Source of the DNA: Halopolyspora algeriensis
GTDB taxonomy: Bacteria; Actinomycetota; Actinomycetes; Mycobacteriales; Pseudonocardiaceae
Reading direction: 5' to 3'
Assembly (NCBI RefSeq): GCF_003337235.1
Contig: NZ_QPJC01000008.1
Location: 62,001-126,000, forward strand
DNA length: 64,000 nucleotides
The position numbers and the translations under genes were made by a program. The notes under the pieces were generated by a model, which saw only the letters and a program-made list of their open reading frames with translations, had not been told where the DNA came from and made no database searches. This document shows positions 26,302 to 34,028 of the stretch, piece by piece (within the stretch, counting starts at the first letter, position 1; every line of letters starts with the position of its first letter).

Positions 26302-27267
26302 ATGACTTCGCAGGAGCAGGCGCAGGCGGGCTCCGCGGACGGTGCGGCAGCGGCATTCACCTCACCGCAATTCCAATTGGACACCGACCCGTTGCTGTCA
26401 CGGGCCACCACGGTCGACCGGACCGAGATGACGCGGGACATCTCGCAGGAGGACACCATGTGGTGGTCCCACGGTCGGGTTCTGCTGGTGGATGTCCGCG
26501 GACGCACCGAAGTGACCGGCGACAACCGGCTCGTGTACCACCCTGCGACCGAGTTCGGCGAGCGTCCCGCAGCGGGAGCGATCCTGCTCGGCGTCCAGGA
26601 CGGAGTGGCGTACTGGGCCTTGCGTGCCCAGGGCGACCAACGGCAGAGCGGCTGGCGGGACCTGCGTACGGCAGGTGGCCTGCTCGGTGACACCGACGCG
26701 GGACTGCTCACCACCGCGGTCGGCCTGCTGGCTTGGCACGATCGTGCGCGCTACTGCGCGGTGTGCGGGGCGTCGACCACCCGGGTACGAGCCGGTTGGG
26801 CACGGCGGTGCACCGGCTGCGATCAGGAGGAGTACCCGCGCACCGATCCGTCGATGATCAGTCTGATCCACGACGGCACCGATCACGTGTTGCTGGCGCG
26901 CCAGGCGGGGTGGCCGGCCGATCGGTATTCGGTGCTCGCCGGGTTCGTCGAGGTCGGGGAGTCCCTGGAGGCCTGCGTCCGGCGCGAGGTGTTCGAAGAG
27001 GTCGGGCTCGGGGTGACGGACGTCCGCTACCTGGGTAGTCAGCCGTGGCCGTTCCCGCGGTCGTTGATGGTCGGCTTCGCGGCCGTCGCCGATCCCTCGG
27101 TGGCCCTGCAGCCGGCTGCCGGAGAGATCGACGATGCCCGATGGATACACCGTGATCACGTCCGCGCGGCCCTGGACGCCGACGGCCCGGTGCAGGGTTT
27201 GCGGCTGCCGCCGGGAATCTCCATCGCCTACCGGATGCTGCGCGGTTGGGCCACCTGGCCGTACTGA
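26302..27267 (+). CDS. nudC: NAD(H) pyrophosphatase / Nudix hydrolase NudC
   Basis: A 321-residue enzyme that cleaves NADH (and can decap NAD-capped RNA) to NMN(H) plus AMP. It has a four-Cys zinc ribbon (CAVCGAST...RRCTGCDQEEYPR), the Nudix box GFVEVGESLEACVRREVFEEVG, and the NudC-specific SQPWPFPRSLM motif that selects NADH. GGGGAG lies about 5 bases before ATG 26302. It is positionally equivalent to Rv3199c. The mycoredoxin gene that usually follows in mycobacteria is not present here. Confidence 0.95.
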   Translation: MTSQEQAQAGSADGAAAAFTSPQFQLDTDPLLSRATTVDRTEMTRDISQEDTMWWSHGRVLLVDVRGRTEVTGDNRLVYHPATEFGERPAAGAILLGVQDGVAYWALRAQGDQRQSGWRDLRTAGGLLGDTDAGLLTTAVGLLAWHDRARYCAVCGASTTRVRAGWARRCTGCDQEEYPRTDPSMISLIHDGTDHVLLARQAGWPADRYSVLAGFVEVGESLEACVRREVFEEVGLGVTDVRYLGSQPWPFPRSLMVGFAAVADPSVALQPAAGEIDDARWIHRDHVRAALDADGPVQGLRLPPGISIAYRMLRGWATWPY

Positions 27268-27316
27268 ACTGCCCGCTTCACGCGTGCTGCTGGCTCATCG
27301 GCTCGTGGGTGCGCAG

Positions 27317-27406
27317 TCAGTGGAAGTCGTCGTGCGGAATGCCGTGCGCGCAGTGCCTCGGGTCGAAGACATCGGGAGTGGTTGTGGTGGCTCCGCCGGT
27401 CGTCAT
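27317..27406 (-). CDS. Possible 29-aa small protein coupled to hydrolase
   Basis: ATG 27406 overlaps the stop of the upstream hydrolase as ATGA, and the frame runs to TGA at 27317. The product has a Thr-rich start and a His/Asp-rich end (DPRHCAHGIPHDDFH). Four-base overlaps are the usual coupling signal in this window, which is the main evidence. No family is recognised, so it may be fortuitous. Confidence 0.35.
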   Translation of the reverse strand: MTTGGATTTTPDVFDPRHCAHGIPHDDFH

Positions 27407-28158
27407 CGCCGGAGGAATCCCTCGCAGTGCGACACCAGTGCCAGCGGAACCTCGTCGGGTGCGTAGTGCCCGGCGTCGGTGAAGACCTCCAGCTCGGCCC
27501 GGGAATACCACTGCAGCCACGTGTCCTTCATGACCTCGGGTGACAGAGCCGGATCATGGGCACCCGCCAGGACGAGCACCGGTGTGGTGGATCCCTCCAC
27601 CCGGTCGTGGATGTCGGTCCCGGACCAGGAGTCGAGATAGCGGCGAAAAGCGGCCTTGTCGGTGCGGCCGACCGACCGGTCCACCATCGCGTCCAGCCAC
27701 GCCGCGGGCAGGCGGTTGCCGGTGGTGAGATCGATGATGGCTCTGCGCTGCTCCGGTGCCTCGGCGGCTCCGGAGAACAGCTGCCATCCCTGCTCGTCGA
27801 ACGGGACACCCGAGGCGGGCACCGGCGAGATCCCGACGAGAGCCTCGACGCGCTCCGCGGCGGCGAGCAGCACGTGCTGGGCGACCATGCCACCCATGGA
27901 GTGACCGATGAGCGAAAACCGGTCCCAGCCGAGCGCCTCCGCGGTGTCCAGAACATCCTGTGCCGCTTCACCGACCGTGTACTCGCCCGGAGTGTCCCGA
28001 GCTTCCCCGTAACCCCGGTAGTCGACGAACGCGTAACCGAACGTTTCGGTGTCCAGGTACGGCCGGATGGGACCGAAGCTCGTGCTGTCGCCGAGCCAGC
28101 CGTGCAGGACCATCACCTTGCGGGGACCGGAACCGATCAGGTCGTGGGGCAGCTGCAT
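27403..28158 (-). CDS. Alpha/beta hydrolase
   Basis: A 251-residue alpha/beta hydrolase. MVLHGWLGDS is the oxyanion strand, LIGHSMGGMVAQ the nucleophile elbow, AGAHDPALS the acid region and TDAGHYAPDEVP the catalytic His. ATG 28158 has GAGGAG upstream, and the in-frame extension to 28260 is unlikely. The gene is convergent with nudC and divergent from uvrD2, occupying the position held by mycoredoxin in mycobacteria. The substrate is unknown. Confidence 0.85.
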   Translation of the reverse strand: MQLPHDLIGSGPRKVMVLHGWLGDSTSFGPIRPYLDTETFGYAFVDYRGYGEARDTPGEYTVGEAAQDVLDTAEALGWDRFSLIGHSMGGMVAQHVLLAAAERVEALVGISPVPASGVPFDEQGWQLFSGAAEAPEQRRAIIDLTTGNRLPAAWLDAMVDRSVGRTDKAAFRRYLDSWSGTDIHDRVEGSTTPVLVLAGAHDPALSPEVMKDTWLQWYSRAELEVFTDAGHYAPDEVPLALVSHCEGFLRR

Positions 28159-28358
28159 CTCGTCTCCTCGGTCGGGCACTGCGTGCGCAGTGGCCACGTG
28201 GGCGGTGCCGGACAAGTGGTGCGTGCTCCGGAGGACGATCAACACTGTGTCGAGGATCACGGTAACCGGTCAAGAGGTCGCAGCGGAATGCCGACATGCG
28301 GGCACGGAGCGCGGGGTGTGAGCCGGGCCGTTGCCCGGGCTCTGCGAAGATGCCGAGC

Positions 28359-30449
28359 ATGGCCGAACAACCGCGACTGCTGGAGGGACTGGACCCGGAG
28401 CAGCGGGCCGCGGTCATCGCTCCACGAGGACCGGTGTGCGTGCTGGCGGGGGCGGGGACCGGCAAGACCCGCACGATCACTCACCGCATCGCCCACCTGG
28501 TGGAGCGCGGCCTGGTCGTTCCCCAACAGGTACTGGCGGTCACGTTCACCGCCCGCGCGGCGGGCGAGATGCGGACGCGCCTGCGCGCGCTGGGGGCCTC
28601 CGGGGTGCAGGCGCAGACCTTCCACGCGGCGGCATTCCGACAGTTGCGCTATTTCTGGCCGCGAATTCTCGAAGGGCGGATGTGGCCGCTGATGGACAGC
28701 AAATTCCGGATCGTCGTGCAGGCCGCGAACCGGTTGGGCCTGTCCACCGAGACGGAGTCCGTGCGTGATCTCGCCACCGAGATCGAGTGGTCGAAGGCCT
28801 CGCTGATCGGTCCGGAACAGTACCCGGCGGCCGCCGCGAGAACGGGGCGTTCGACGCCGATCCCCCCGGAGCAGGTCGGCAAGGCGTTCGCGGCTTACGA
28901 GGAGCTCAAAAACCGCGCCCAGGTTCTCGACTTCGACGATTTGCTGCTGCACACGGCGGCGATTCTGGAGGAACACTCCGAGGTCGCCGAGGAGTTCCGC
29001 GCTCGCTACCGTTCCTTCGTCGTCGACGAGTACCAGGACGTCAACCCGCTGCAGCAGCGTGTGCTCGCTGCCTGGCTGGGCGAGCGGGACGATCTGACCG
29101 TCGTCGGCGACGCGAACCAGACGATCTATTCCTTCGCCGGAGCCGCGCCGGAGTGGCTGATCGGATTCCCGCGCCGGTTCCCGGAGGCCACCGTGGTACG
29201 TCTGGAACGCGACTACCGCTCCACGCCGCAGGTCGTCTCCCTGGCCAACGACGTGATCGAGGCCGCTCGGTCCCGTCCTGCCGGAGCCCGGCTGCGGCTG
29301 AGGGGGCAACGCGCCGACGGGCCGGACCCGGATTTCGCCGAGTACGACGACGAACCCGCCGAAGCCGAGGCGGTGGCCCGCAAGGTCGCGGCGTTGGTGC
29401 AGCAGGGTGTCGCGCTGTCGGAGATCGCCGTGCTGTTCCGGGTCAACGCACAGTCCGAGGTGTACGAAAAGGCGTTCGCGGACGCCGACATTCCGTACCA
29501 GGTGCGCGGCGGGGAACGCTTCTTCGCGCGGACCGAAGTACGCCAGGCGATGGCCGCATTGCGGTCCGCGGTGCCGCGTGCGGACCCGGCCGGCGAGGAC
29601 GGCCTGCCCGCGTTGGTGCGTGCCGTGCTCGCCGAGGTCGGTCTCACCGCCGAACCTCCGGCGGGGGGTGCGGCTCGTGAACGGTGGGAATCGCTGAGCG
29701 CGCTGGTCGATCTGGCCGAAGAGCTCGCCGAGACACTGCCGGAGCCGGACCTGGACCTCGCGCGCTACGTCACGGAACTGGAGATGCGTGCCGAGGCACA
29801 GCATCCACCCACCGTGGAGGGCGTCACGCTGGCGTCGCTGCACGCGGCCAAGGGTTTGGAATGGGACGCGGTGTTTCTGGTGGGGCTCGTCGAGGGCACC
29901 CTGCCGATCCAGCACGCCGACGGGGACAATGCCGCGATCGAAGAGGAGCGGCGCCTGCTCTACGTCGGGGTCACCCGTGCACGCGAGCATCTGCACCTGT
30001 CCTGGGCGTTGGCCAGAGCAAGCGGGGGGCGGCGCCACCGCAGGCGCAGCCGATTCCTCTACAGTCTGGTTCCCGATGGGCATCCGGCCGCGCTGCCCGC
30101 CAAGACCAAGCAACGGGCGGGAGAGTCCAGAACCAAGCAGTCCACCAAGCCGCGCTGCCGCCTCTGCGCGACACCGCTGTCCAGCACCATGGACATCAAG
30201 CTCGGCCGCTGCTCGAACTGTCCCTCCGATGCGGATGAGGATTTGCTGTCACGATTGCGCTCCTGGCGCAGCGAGCGGGCCAAGCAACTCAAGGTGCCCG
30301 CCTACGTGGTGTTCACCGATGCGACCTTGCTGGCGATCGCCGAGCAGCGCCCGGCCGACGAGTCCGATCTGGTCGCGATCTCCGGGATCGGCGCCACGAA
30401 GCTGGAGCGCTTCGGAAGCGACGTTCTCGCCCTGGTGCAGGGCCGGTGA
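28359..30449 (+). CDS. uvrD2: UvrD2-type SF1 DNA helicase with zinc motif and HRDC domain
   Basis: A 696-residue 3'-5' DNA helicase. Motor motifs: [14 protein letters not shown] (I), [10 protein letters not shown] (Ia), [13 protein letters not shown] (II), [15 protein letters not shown] (III), [10 protein letters not shown] (IV), [13 protein letters not shown] (V) and [14 protein letters not shown] (VI). A linker with four Cys (CRLCA...GRCSNC) precedes a C-terminal HRDC domain ending in [14 protein letters not shown], the arrangement of mycobacterial UvrD2 (Rv3198c). ATG 28359 is taken as the start; ATG 28350 is also in frame. It is transcribed toward whiB7. Confidence 0.94.
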   Translation: MAEQPRLLEGLDPEQRAAVIAPRGPVCVLAGAGTGKTRTITHRIAHLVERGLVVPQQVLAVTFTARAAGEMRTRLRALGASGVQAQTFHAAAFRQLRYFWPRILEGRMWPLMDSKFRIVVQAANRLGLSTETESVRDLATEIEWSKASLIGPEQYPAAAARTGRSTPIPPEQVGKAFAAYEELKNRAQVLDFDDLLLHTAAILEEHSEVAEEFRARYRSFVVDEYQDVNPLQQRVLAAWLGERDDLTVVGDANQTIYSFAGAAPEWLIGFPRRFPEATVVRLERDYRSTPQVVSLANDVIEAARSRPAGARLRLRGQRADGPDPDFAEYDDEPAEAEAVARKVAALVQQGVALSEIAVLFRVNAQSEVYEKAFADADIPYQVRGGERFFARTEVRQAMAALRSAVPRADPAGEDGLPALVRAVLAEVGLTAEPPAGGAARERWESLSALVDLAEELAETLPEPDLDLARYVTELEMRAEAQHPPTVEGVTLASLHAAKGLEWDAVFLVGLVEGTLPIQHADGDNAAIEEERRLLYVGVTRAREHLHLSWALARASGGRRHRRRSRFLYSLVPDGHPAALPAKTKQRAGESRTKQSTKPRCRLCATPLSSTMDIKLGRCSNCPSDADEDLLSRLRSWRSERAKQLKVPAYVVFTDATLLAIAEQRPADESDLVAISGIGATKLERFGSDVLALVQGR

Positions 30450-30504
30450 CACAACCTCCGACCTGCGGAGACGCGAATTCTTCATCCGATCGCTGCTTCG
30501 ATGT

Positions 30505-30544
30505 GAAAAATCGGTTGCACGCGGTGCTCGCGTGCCAATAATCT
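30505..30544 (+). promoter_or_regulatory. whiB7 promoter with AT-rich WhiB7 site
   Basis: A GAAAAAT run (30505-30511) sits three bases upstream of a -35 element TTGCAC (30515-30520). A -10 TAATCT (30539-30544) follows at 18-nt spacing (17 if read as ATAATC). An AT-rich patch just upstream of -35 is the known signature of WhiB7-activated promoters, where the WhiB7 AT-hook binds, so this promoter is predicted to be autoregulated. Transcription would start near 30551, giving a leader of about 380 nt. Confidence 0.8.
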
Positions 30545-30606
30545 TCTCCGAGTCGGGCTGCGGTGTCGATGCACCCGGCGCGAACCGCGGAAAGGAGGTG
30601 GCCTCG

Positions 30607-30786
30607 ATGTCCGGTACCACGCTGCTCGGTATCCCCGGCCACCTCGTGCTCGGGAACACGGCTGCGTCCTGCGTGTCCGCCTGCGAACACGGCCACCGCA
30701 GCGCCCTCGTGCGCCCGTGGCGACGCCCCGCATTCATCCCCGAACACGATGACCTTTGCTGGTCCGCCCGGCAGCGAAGTCCCTGA
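30607..30786 (+). CDS. whiB7 leader uORF, 59 codons
   Basis: ATG 30607 is preceded by AAGGAGG at good spacing and opens a 59-codon frame ending in TGA at 30786, before the attenuator. The product begins MSGTTLLGIPGHLVLGNT and ends CWSARQRSP. Upstream ORFs that sense ribosome inhibition are known for whiB7/wblC leaders. The last codons overlap GGTCCGC (30761-30767), which can pair with the left arm of the terminator, so ribosome position on the uORF should decide termination. Confidence 0.7.
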   Translation: MSGTTLLGIPGHLVLGNTAASCVSACEHGHRSALVRPWRRPAFIPEHDDLCWSARQRSP

Positions 30787-30831
30787 TCGCTTCGCTTCAG
30801 GAGTATTTCTCGCTCGCCAAGGCCGCGGACC
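30761..30831 (+). promoter_or_regulatory. Predicted antiterminator pairing in whiB7 leader
   Basis: GGTCCGC (30761-30767) is complementary to GCGGACC (30825-30831). With a two-base bulge, GGC (30770-30772) also pairs with GCC (30822-30824). This pairing is mutually exclusive with the terminator stem. A local hairpin AGCGAAG/CTTCGCT (30773-30779 with 30790-30796) lies between the two arms. Confidence 0.6.
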
Positions 30832-30858
30832 TGCCTCTCGGGTCCGCGGCCTTCTTGT
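30819..30858 (+). terminator. whiB7 attenuator (intrinsic terminator)
   Basis: A perfect 13-bp stem, AAGGCCGCGGACC (30819-30831) with its complement at 30841-30853, a 9-nt loop, and CTTGTTG after it. It lies 75 bases before the whiB7 start and must be read through for expression. Confidence 0.85.
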
Positions 30859-30933
30859 TGTCCGCAGGATTACGCGTGATCACTCGGCCGGGATCGCACG
30901 AGAACCAAAACCGCAGAACGAAGGAGGAAAGCA

Positions 30934-31311
30934 GTGACCTCGACCCCGAGCATCCCGGTGTCCACCGGGGAGGGACCCGAGCAGTGCGGTGCGGCGGTGG
31001 CCGTGCTGCTCGACTCCACACCGTCGGACGATGGTGCCTTACCCTGCCGCCGTGACCCGGACCTCTGGTTCGCCGAGACTCCCCGGGAACTCGAACGGGC
31101 GAAAGTTCTGTGCTCTGCCTGCCCCGTCAAGGAGCAGTGCCTGGCCGGAGCCCTTTCCCGAGGTGAACCGTGGGGAGTCTGGGGCGGCGAAATCCTCGAC
31201 CGCGGGTCTGTGATCACTCGGAAACGCCCGCGGGGACGTCCGCCCAAGAACACGTCCGCGAACGAAGCCGGTACCGGCACCGCACGACGCGATCGGGAGC
31301 AAGTGGCATGA
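30934..31311 (+). CDS. whiB7: WhiB7, Fe-S transcriptional activator of antibiotic resistance
   Basis: A 125-residue Wbl protein that binds the sigma-A region 4 and activates intrinsic resistance genes after ribosome-targeting antibiotics. Four Fe-S ligands are C38, C60, C63 and C69 (CxxCx5C spacing), followed by the GVWGGE turn at 81-86 and an AT-hook RPRGRPPK at 98-105, the feature that separates WhiB7 from other Wbl proteins. The start is GTG 30934 with AGGAGG upstream. The long leader carries a uORF and attenuator. Its stop overlaps the next small gene by four bases. It lies after uvrD2, as in mycobacteria. Confidence 0.95.
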   Translation: MTSTPSIPVSTGEGPEQCGAAVAVLLDSTPSDDGALPCRRDPDLWFAETPRELERAKVLCSACPVKEQCLAGALSRGEPWGVWGGEILDRGSVITRKRPRGRPPKNTSANEAGTGTARRDREQVA

Positions 31312-31523
31312 ACCGCGCCCACCTCGATACCCCGATCGGCCCCCCGAATCCGCGAAGGACGGTCAGAATGCTGAATGACGAGGAATGGATCCGAATACGA
31401 TGTCGAGAATCCCTGCGGGAAGCCGAACGACAACGGATGGCCCGCCGAATGCGGACGGGCCGCTGGTGGCGCCGGCTGTCGCAGTACGCGGCCCGGCGGG
31501 CCGAGCGGGCCGAGCGGCATTGA
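31308..31523 (+). CDS. Small basic protein (71 aa) coupled to whiB7
   Basis: ATG 31308 overlaps the whiB7 stop (ATGA), implying coupled translation. The product is highly Arg-rich, with RMARRMRTGRWWRRLSQY in its second half and a Glu/Arg helix before it (DEEWIRIRCRESLREAE). No family is recognised; it could bind nucleic acid or membrane. Being in the whiB7 transcript it should be induced by the same antibiotics. Confidence 0.6.
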   Translation: MNRAHLDTPIGPPNPRRTVRMLNDEEWIRIRCRESLREAERQRMARRMRTGRWWRRLSQYAARRAERAERH

Positions 31524-31540
31524 CGACCGGGTAGCGGCGC

Positions 31541-31574
31541 CGGGCTTCCTTCCGAGATCAGTCGGCGAAGCCCG
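31541..31574. terminator. Hairpin between convergent units
   Basis: CGGGCTTC (31541-31548) pairs with GAAGCCCG (31567-31574). It lies after the small basic gene and spans the stop codon of the convergent ABC1 kinase gene. Confidence 0.5.
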
Positions 31575-32868
31575 GTTGCCACGTCGCAATGATGTCGCGG
31601 GCCCGTACCTCGGCGTCGAGCTGGCACAGGATCCCGGTGGCTCCGAGAGTGACCCGGTGGATCAGCAGGTAGTCCGGCGGGAGATTCAGTGACCGGCCGG
31701 TGCGGAAGTCCGGGCTGCGCAGATCACCGACACGATCGGCCTGCTGCTGCATCCACGAGCGGGTGAAGTGGAAGGTCTCGGTGCGCACCGGATCCACGAA
31801 CGGGCCGAGGTACGCTTGCACGTCCTCGGCCCGCAGCGCGGAATCGGTGTGCACGAAACGGTCGTTGCGCAGCAGCTCCAGCAACTCCTCGGAACGGTCC
31901 TCCAGGGCCAGGCGCAGCATGCGTCCCATCGTCGAGGGCAGCCCCTCCGGCAACCGGGACACCGCACCGAAGTCGATCACCGACAGCCGCCCGTCTGCCA
32001 GCAGCATGAAGTTGCCGGGATGCGGATCGGCGTGCAGCAGCCCGGCCCGTGCGGGCGAGGAGAAGTGGAACTCGCTGAGCAGGCGGCCCGCCTCGTCGCG
32101 TTGTTCGCGCGTACCGTCGGCGATGATTCGGGAGAACGGCGTCCCCGTGACCCACTCGGTGACCATGACCTTGGGGGAGCTGGCCACCACGCGGGGGACA
32201 CACACCTGCTCGTCCCCGTCGAAAGCCGCGGCGAAGGCACGCTGGTTCTCGGCTTCGGTGCGGTAGTCCAGCTCCTCGACCATCCGGTCCTGCAGCTCGC
32301 CGAGCAGGGGTTTGATCTCGGCGCCGGGCGCCAGCGACTGGAACAGCCGGGAGAACCGCGCCAGCTGGCGCAGGTCCGAGCGCAGCGCCTCGTCGGCACC
32401 CGGGTACTGGATCTTGACCGCAACCTCGCGGCCGTCGTGCCACCGGGCGCGATGTACCTGGCCGATGCTCGCCGCGGCCGCCGGGGTCTCGTCGAACTCC
32501 GCGAACCGTTCATGCCAGGCGCTACCGAGCTGCTGATCGAGTGTGTGCTGCACACTCGACTCCGACATCGGAGGCGCTGCCGACTGCAACTTGGACAGCG
32601 CCTCGCGGTACGGCTCGGCCATCTCGTCGGGGACGGCGGCTTCGAACACGCTCAGCGCCTGCCCGAACTTCATCGCGCCGCCCTTGAGCTGCCCGAGCAC
32701 GGCGAACAATTGCTCCGCGGTGCGGGCCGACACCTCGGCGTTGACCTCGGCGGCATCGTGGCCGGTGAGCCGCCGACCCCATCCGGCGGCCATTCTTCCC
32801 GCGGCACCGAAGGGCAGGCTGGCCAGCTTCGCGGTCCGCTGTGCCGCGCGGCGGGGTACGTCGGTCAC
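31558..32868 (-). CDS. ABC1/ADCK (UbiB-like) atypical kinase (Rv3197-like)
   Basis: A 436-residue UbiB/ABC1 family protein. The family-defining KxGQ motif is present as KFGQALS, followed by AAAASIGQVH (A-rich P-loop replacement), the VAVKIQYPG lysine, LLHADPHPGNFML (catalytic loop) and VIDFGAVSRLP (DFG). Such proteins are ATPases supporting isoprenoid quinone or membrane lipid metabolism. AAGGGAG precedes GTG 32868. It is adjacent to and convergent with whiB7; in mycobacteria Rv3197 belongs to the same neighbourhood and has been linked to macrolide tolerance. Confidence 0.9.
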   Translation of the reverse strand: MTDVPRRAAQRTAKLASLPFGAAGRMAAGWGRRLTGHDAAEVNAEVSARTAEQLFAVLGQLKGGAMKFGQALSVFEAAVPDEMAEPYREALSKLQSAAPPMSESSVQHTLDQQLGSAWHERFAEFDETPAAAASIGQVHRARWHDGREVAVKIQYPGADEALRSDLRQLARFSRLFQSLAPGAEIKPLLGELQDRMVEELDYRTEAENQRAFAAAFDGDEQVCVPRVVASSPKVMVTEWVTGTPFSRIIADGTREQRDEAGRLLSEFHFSSPARAGLLHADPHPGNFMLLADGRLSVIDFGAVSRLPEGLPSTMGRMLRLALEDRSEELLELLRNDRFVHTDSALRAEDVQAYLGPFVDPVRTETFHFTRSWMQQQADRVGDLRSPDFRTGRSLNLPPDYLLIHRVTLGATGILCQLDAEVRARDIIATWQPGFAD

Positions 32869-33072
32869 GGATACTCCCTTCCAGCGGGCAGGAGCGCACG
32901 ATCGTGCCCGCCCCCGAACGTTCGGCTTTCGGGGGCCCGCTCACATGCTAGAGGTTTTCCCGTGTCCGTGGGCCATGATCGCTCCCCGGATCGTGCACTT
33001 CGCGATCCGGGTGGTTCGACGAGAACGGTGCACGCGGGTGCGCCCACCGGCGGGCTCACCCGCGTGCGAGTC

Positions 33073-33222
33073 TCACGCCTTGCCGAGAATGCGGGTCATC
33101 TTCGTGCCGCACACCGGGCAGGTGCCCTTGGCCATCCGCCGGCCGTTGGTCTCCGAGACCTCGCCGGAGAAGTCTCGCTTCTCGCGGCACTTCACGCAGT
33201 AGCCGTTGTACGTCTCGGCCAC
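33073..33222 (-). CDS. Zinc-ribbon DUF5679 protein, 49 aa (Rv3196A-like)
   Basis: A 49-residue protein from GTG 33222 with an AAGGAGGG site. It consists of a single zinc ribbon: YCVKCREKRDF and GTCPVCGTKMTRI supply two CxxC pairs, as in DUF5679. The function is unknown; a nucleic-acid or ribosome-associated role is typical of such small ribbons. Confidence 0.85.
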   Translation of the reverse strand: MAETYNGYCVKCREKRDFSGEVSETNGRRMAKGTCPVCGTKMTRILGKA

Positions 33223-33443
33223 GGCAGCCCTCCTTCTGGTCGTGATCCAGCATCGTTGCTGGCGGTAGAGCACGGATCCGGGCCGCGCTGGGCAAACGGT
33301 ACCCGCGGGGACTCCGGCCTGCATGTATATGGCGTATCGCGTGTTCGACTGAATGGAGTAACTCCACGGGTTATTACCGTGTGTAGCGACCCGGCCGGAT
33401 GCGGCCAATCCCACAGCGCCACCCGAAGGACGGCGCCGCCCGT

Positions 33444-33449
33444 TAGGGT
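33444..33449 (+). promoter_or_regulatory. Candidate -10 box (TAGGGT), leaderless start
   Basis: TAGGGT is 8 nt before GTG 33458, with no Shine-Dalgarno sequence. Confidence 0.55.
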
Positions 33450-33457
33450 CCCTGCTC

Positions 33458-34027
33458 GTGACCGAACCGCAGGTTGAGGTGCGCCGGAGCAAACGTCGGC
33501 ACCGGACGGTCAGCGCCTATCGCGACGGGGACAGGGTGGTCGTGCTCATGCCTGCGCGGATGAGCCGGGCAGAGGAGAAGCAGTGGGTGGCCGACATGCT
33601 CGCCCGCCTGCAGCGCAGTGAGACCCGGCGACGGTCCCCGGCGCGTGAGTCCGACGAGGCGTTGGCCGAACGCTGCCGTCTGCTGTCGGAGAGATACCTC
33701 GACAGCCGCGCCGTACCTCGGGGAATCCGCTGGGTACGGCCGATGCGAACGCGGTGGGCCTCCTGCACACCGAGCACGGGAACCATCCGGGTGAGCCGAC
33801 GCCTTCAGGACGCGCCCGGCTGGGTGCTCGACTACGTGCTCGTGCACGAACTCGCCCACCTGCTGGTGCCGGGACACGGTGCCGACTTCTGGAAGTGGGT
33901 GCACGGCTATCCGAAGACCGAGCGGGCCATCGGGTACCTGGAGGGGCTGTCCGCCGCCGCGCACCTCGATCTCGCCCTGGAGGGGGATGTCGTCGAGTCC
34001 CCGACCGGCGAGGACGGTGACGGTTGA
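33458..34027 (+). CDS. YgjP/DUF45 family (M48-like) metallopeptidase (Rv3196-like)
   Basis: A 189-residue protein of the DUF45/YgjP family of predicted zinc peptidases. VLVHELAHLLVPGHGADFW gives the HExxH zinc motif with a further His five residues later, and RWASCTPSTGTIRVSRRL is the conserved upstream segment. It is cytosolic with no signal peptide. The stop is only one base from the stop of the convergent DUF2342 gene. The substrate is unknown. Confidence 0.87.
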   Translation: MTEPQVEVRRSKRRHRTVSAYRDGDRVVVLMPARMSRAEEKQWVADMLARLQRSETRRRSPARESDEALAERCRLLSERYLDSRAVPRGIRWVRPMRTRWASCTPSTGTIRVSRRLQDAPGWVLDYVLVHELAHLLVPGHGADFWKWVHGYPKTERAIGYLEGLSAAAHLDLALEGDVVESPTGEDGDG

Positions 34028-34028
34028 C

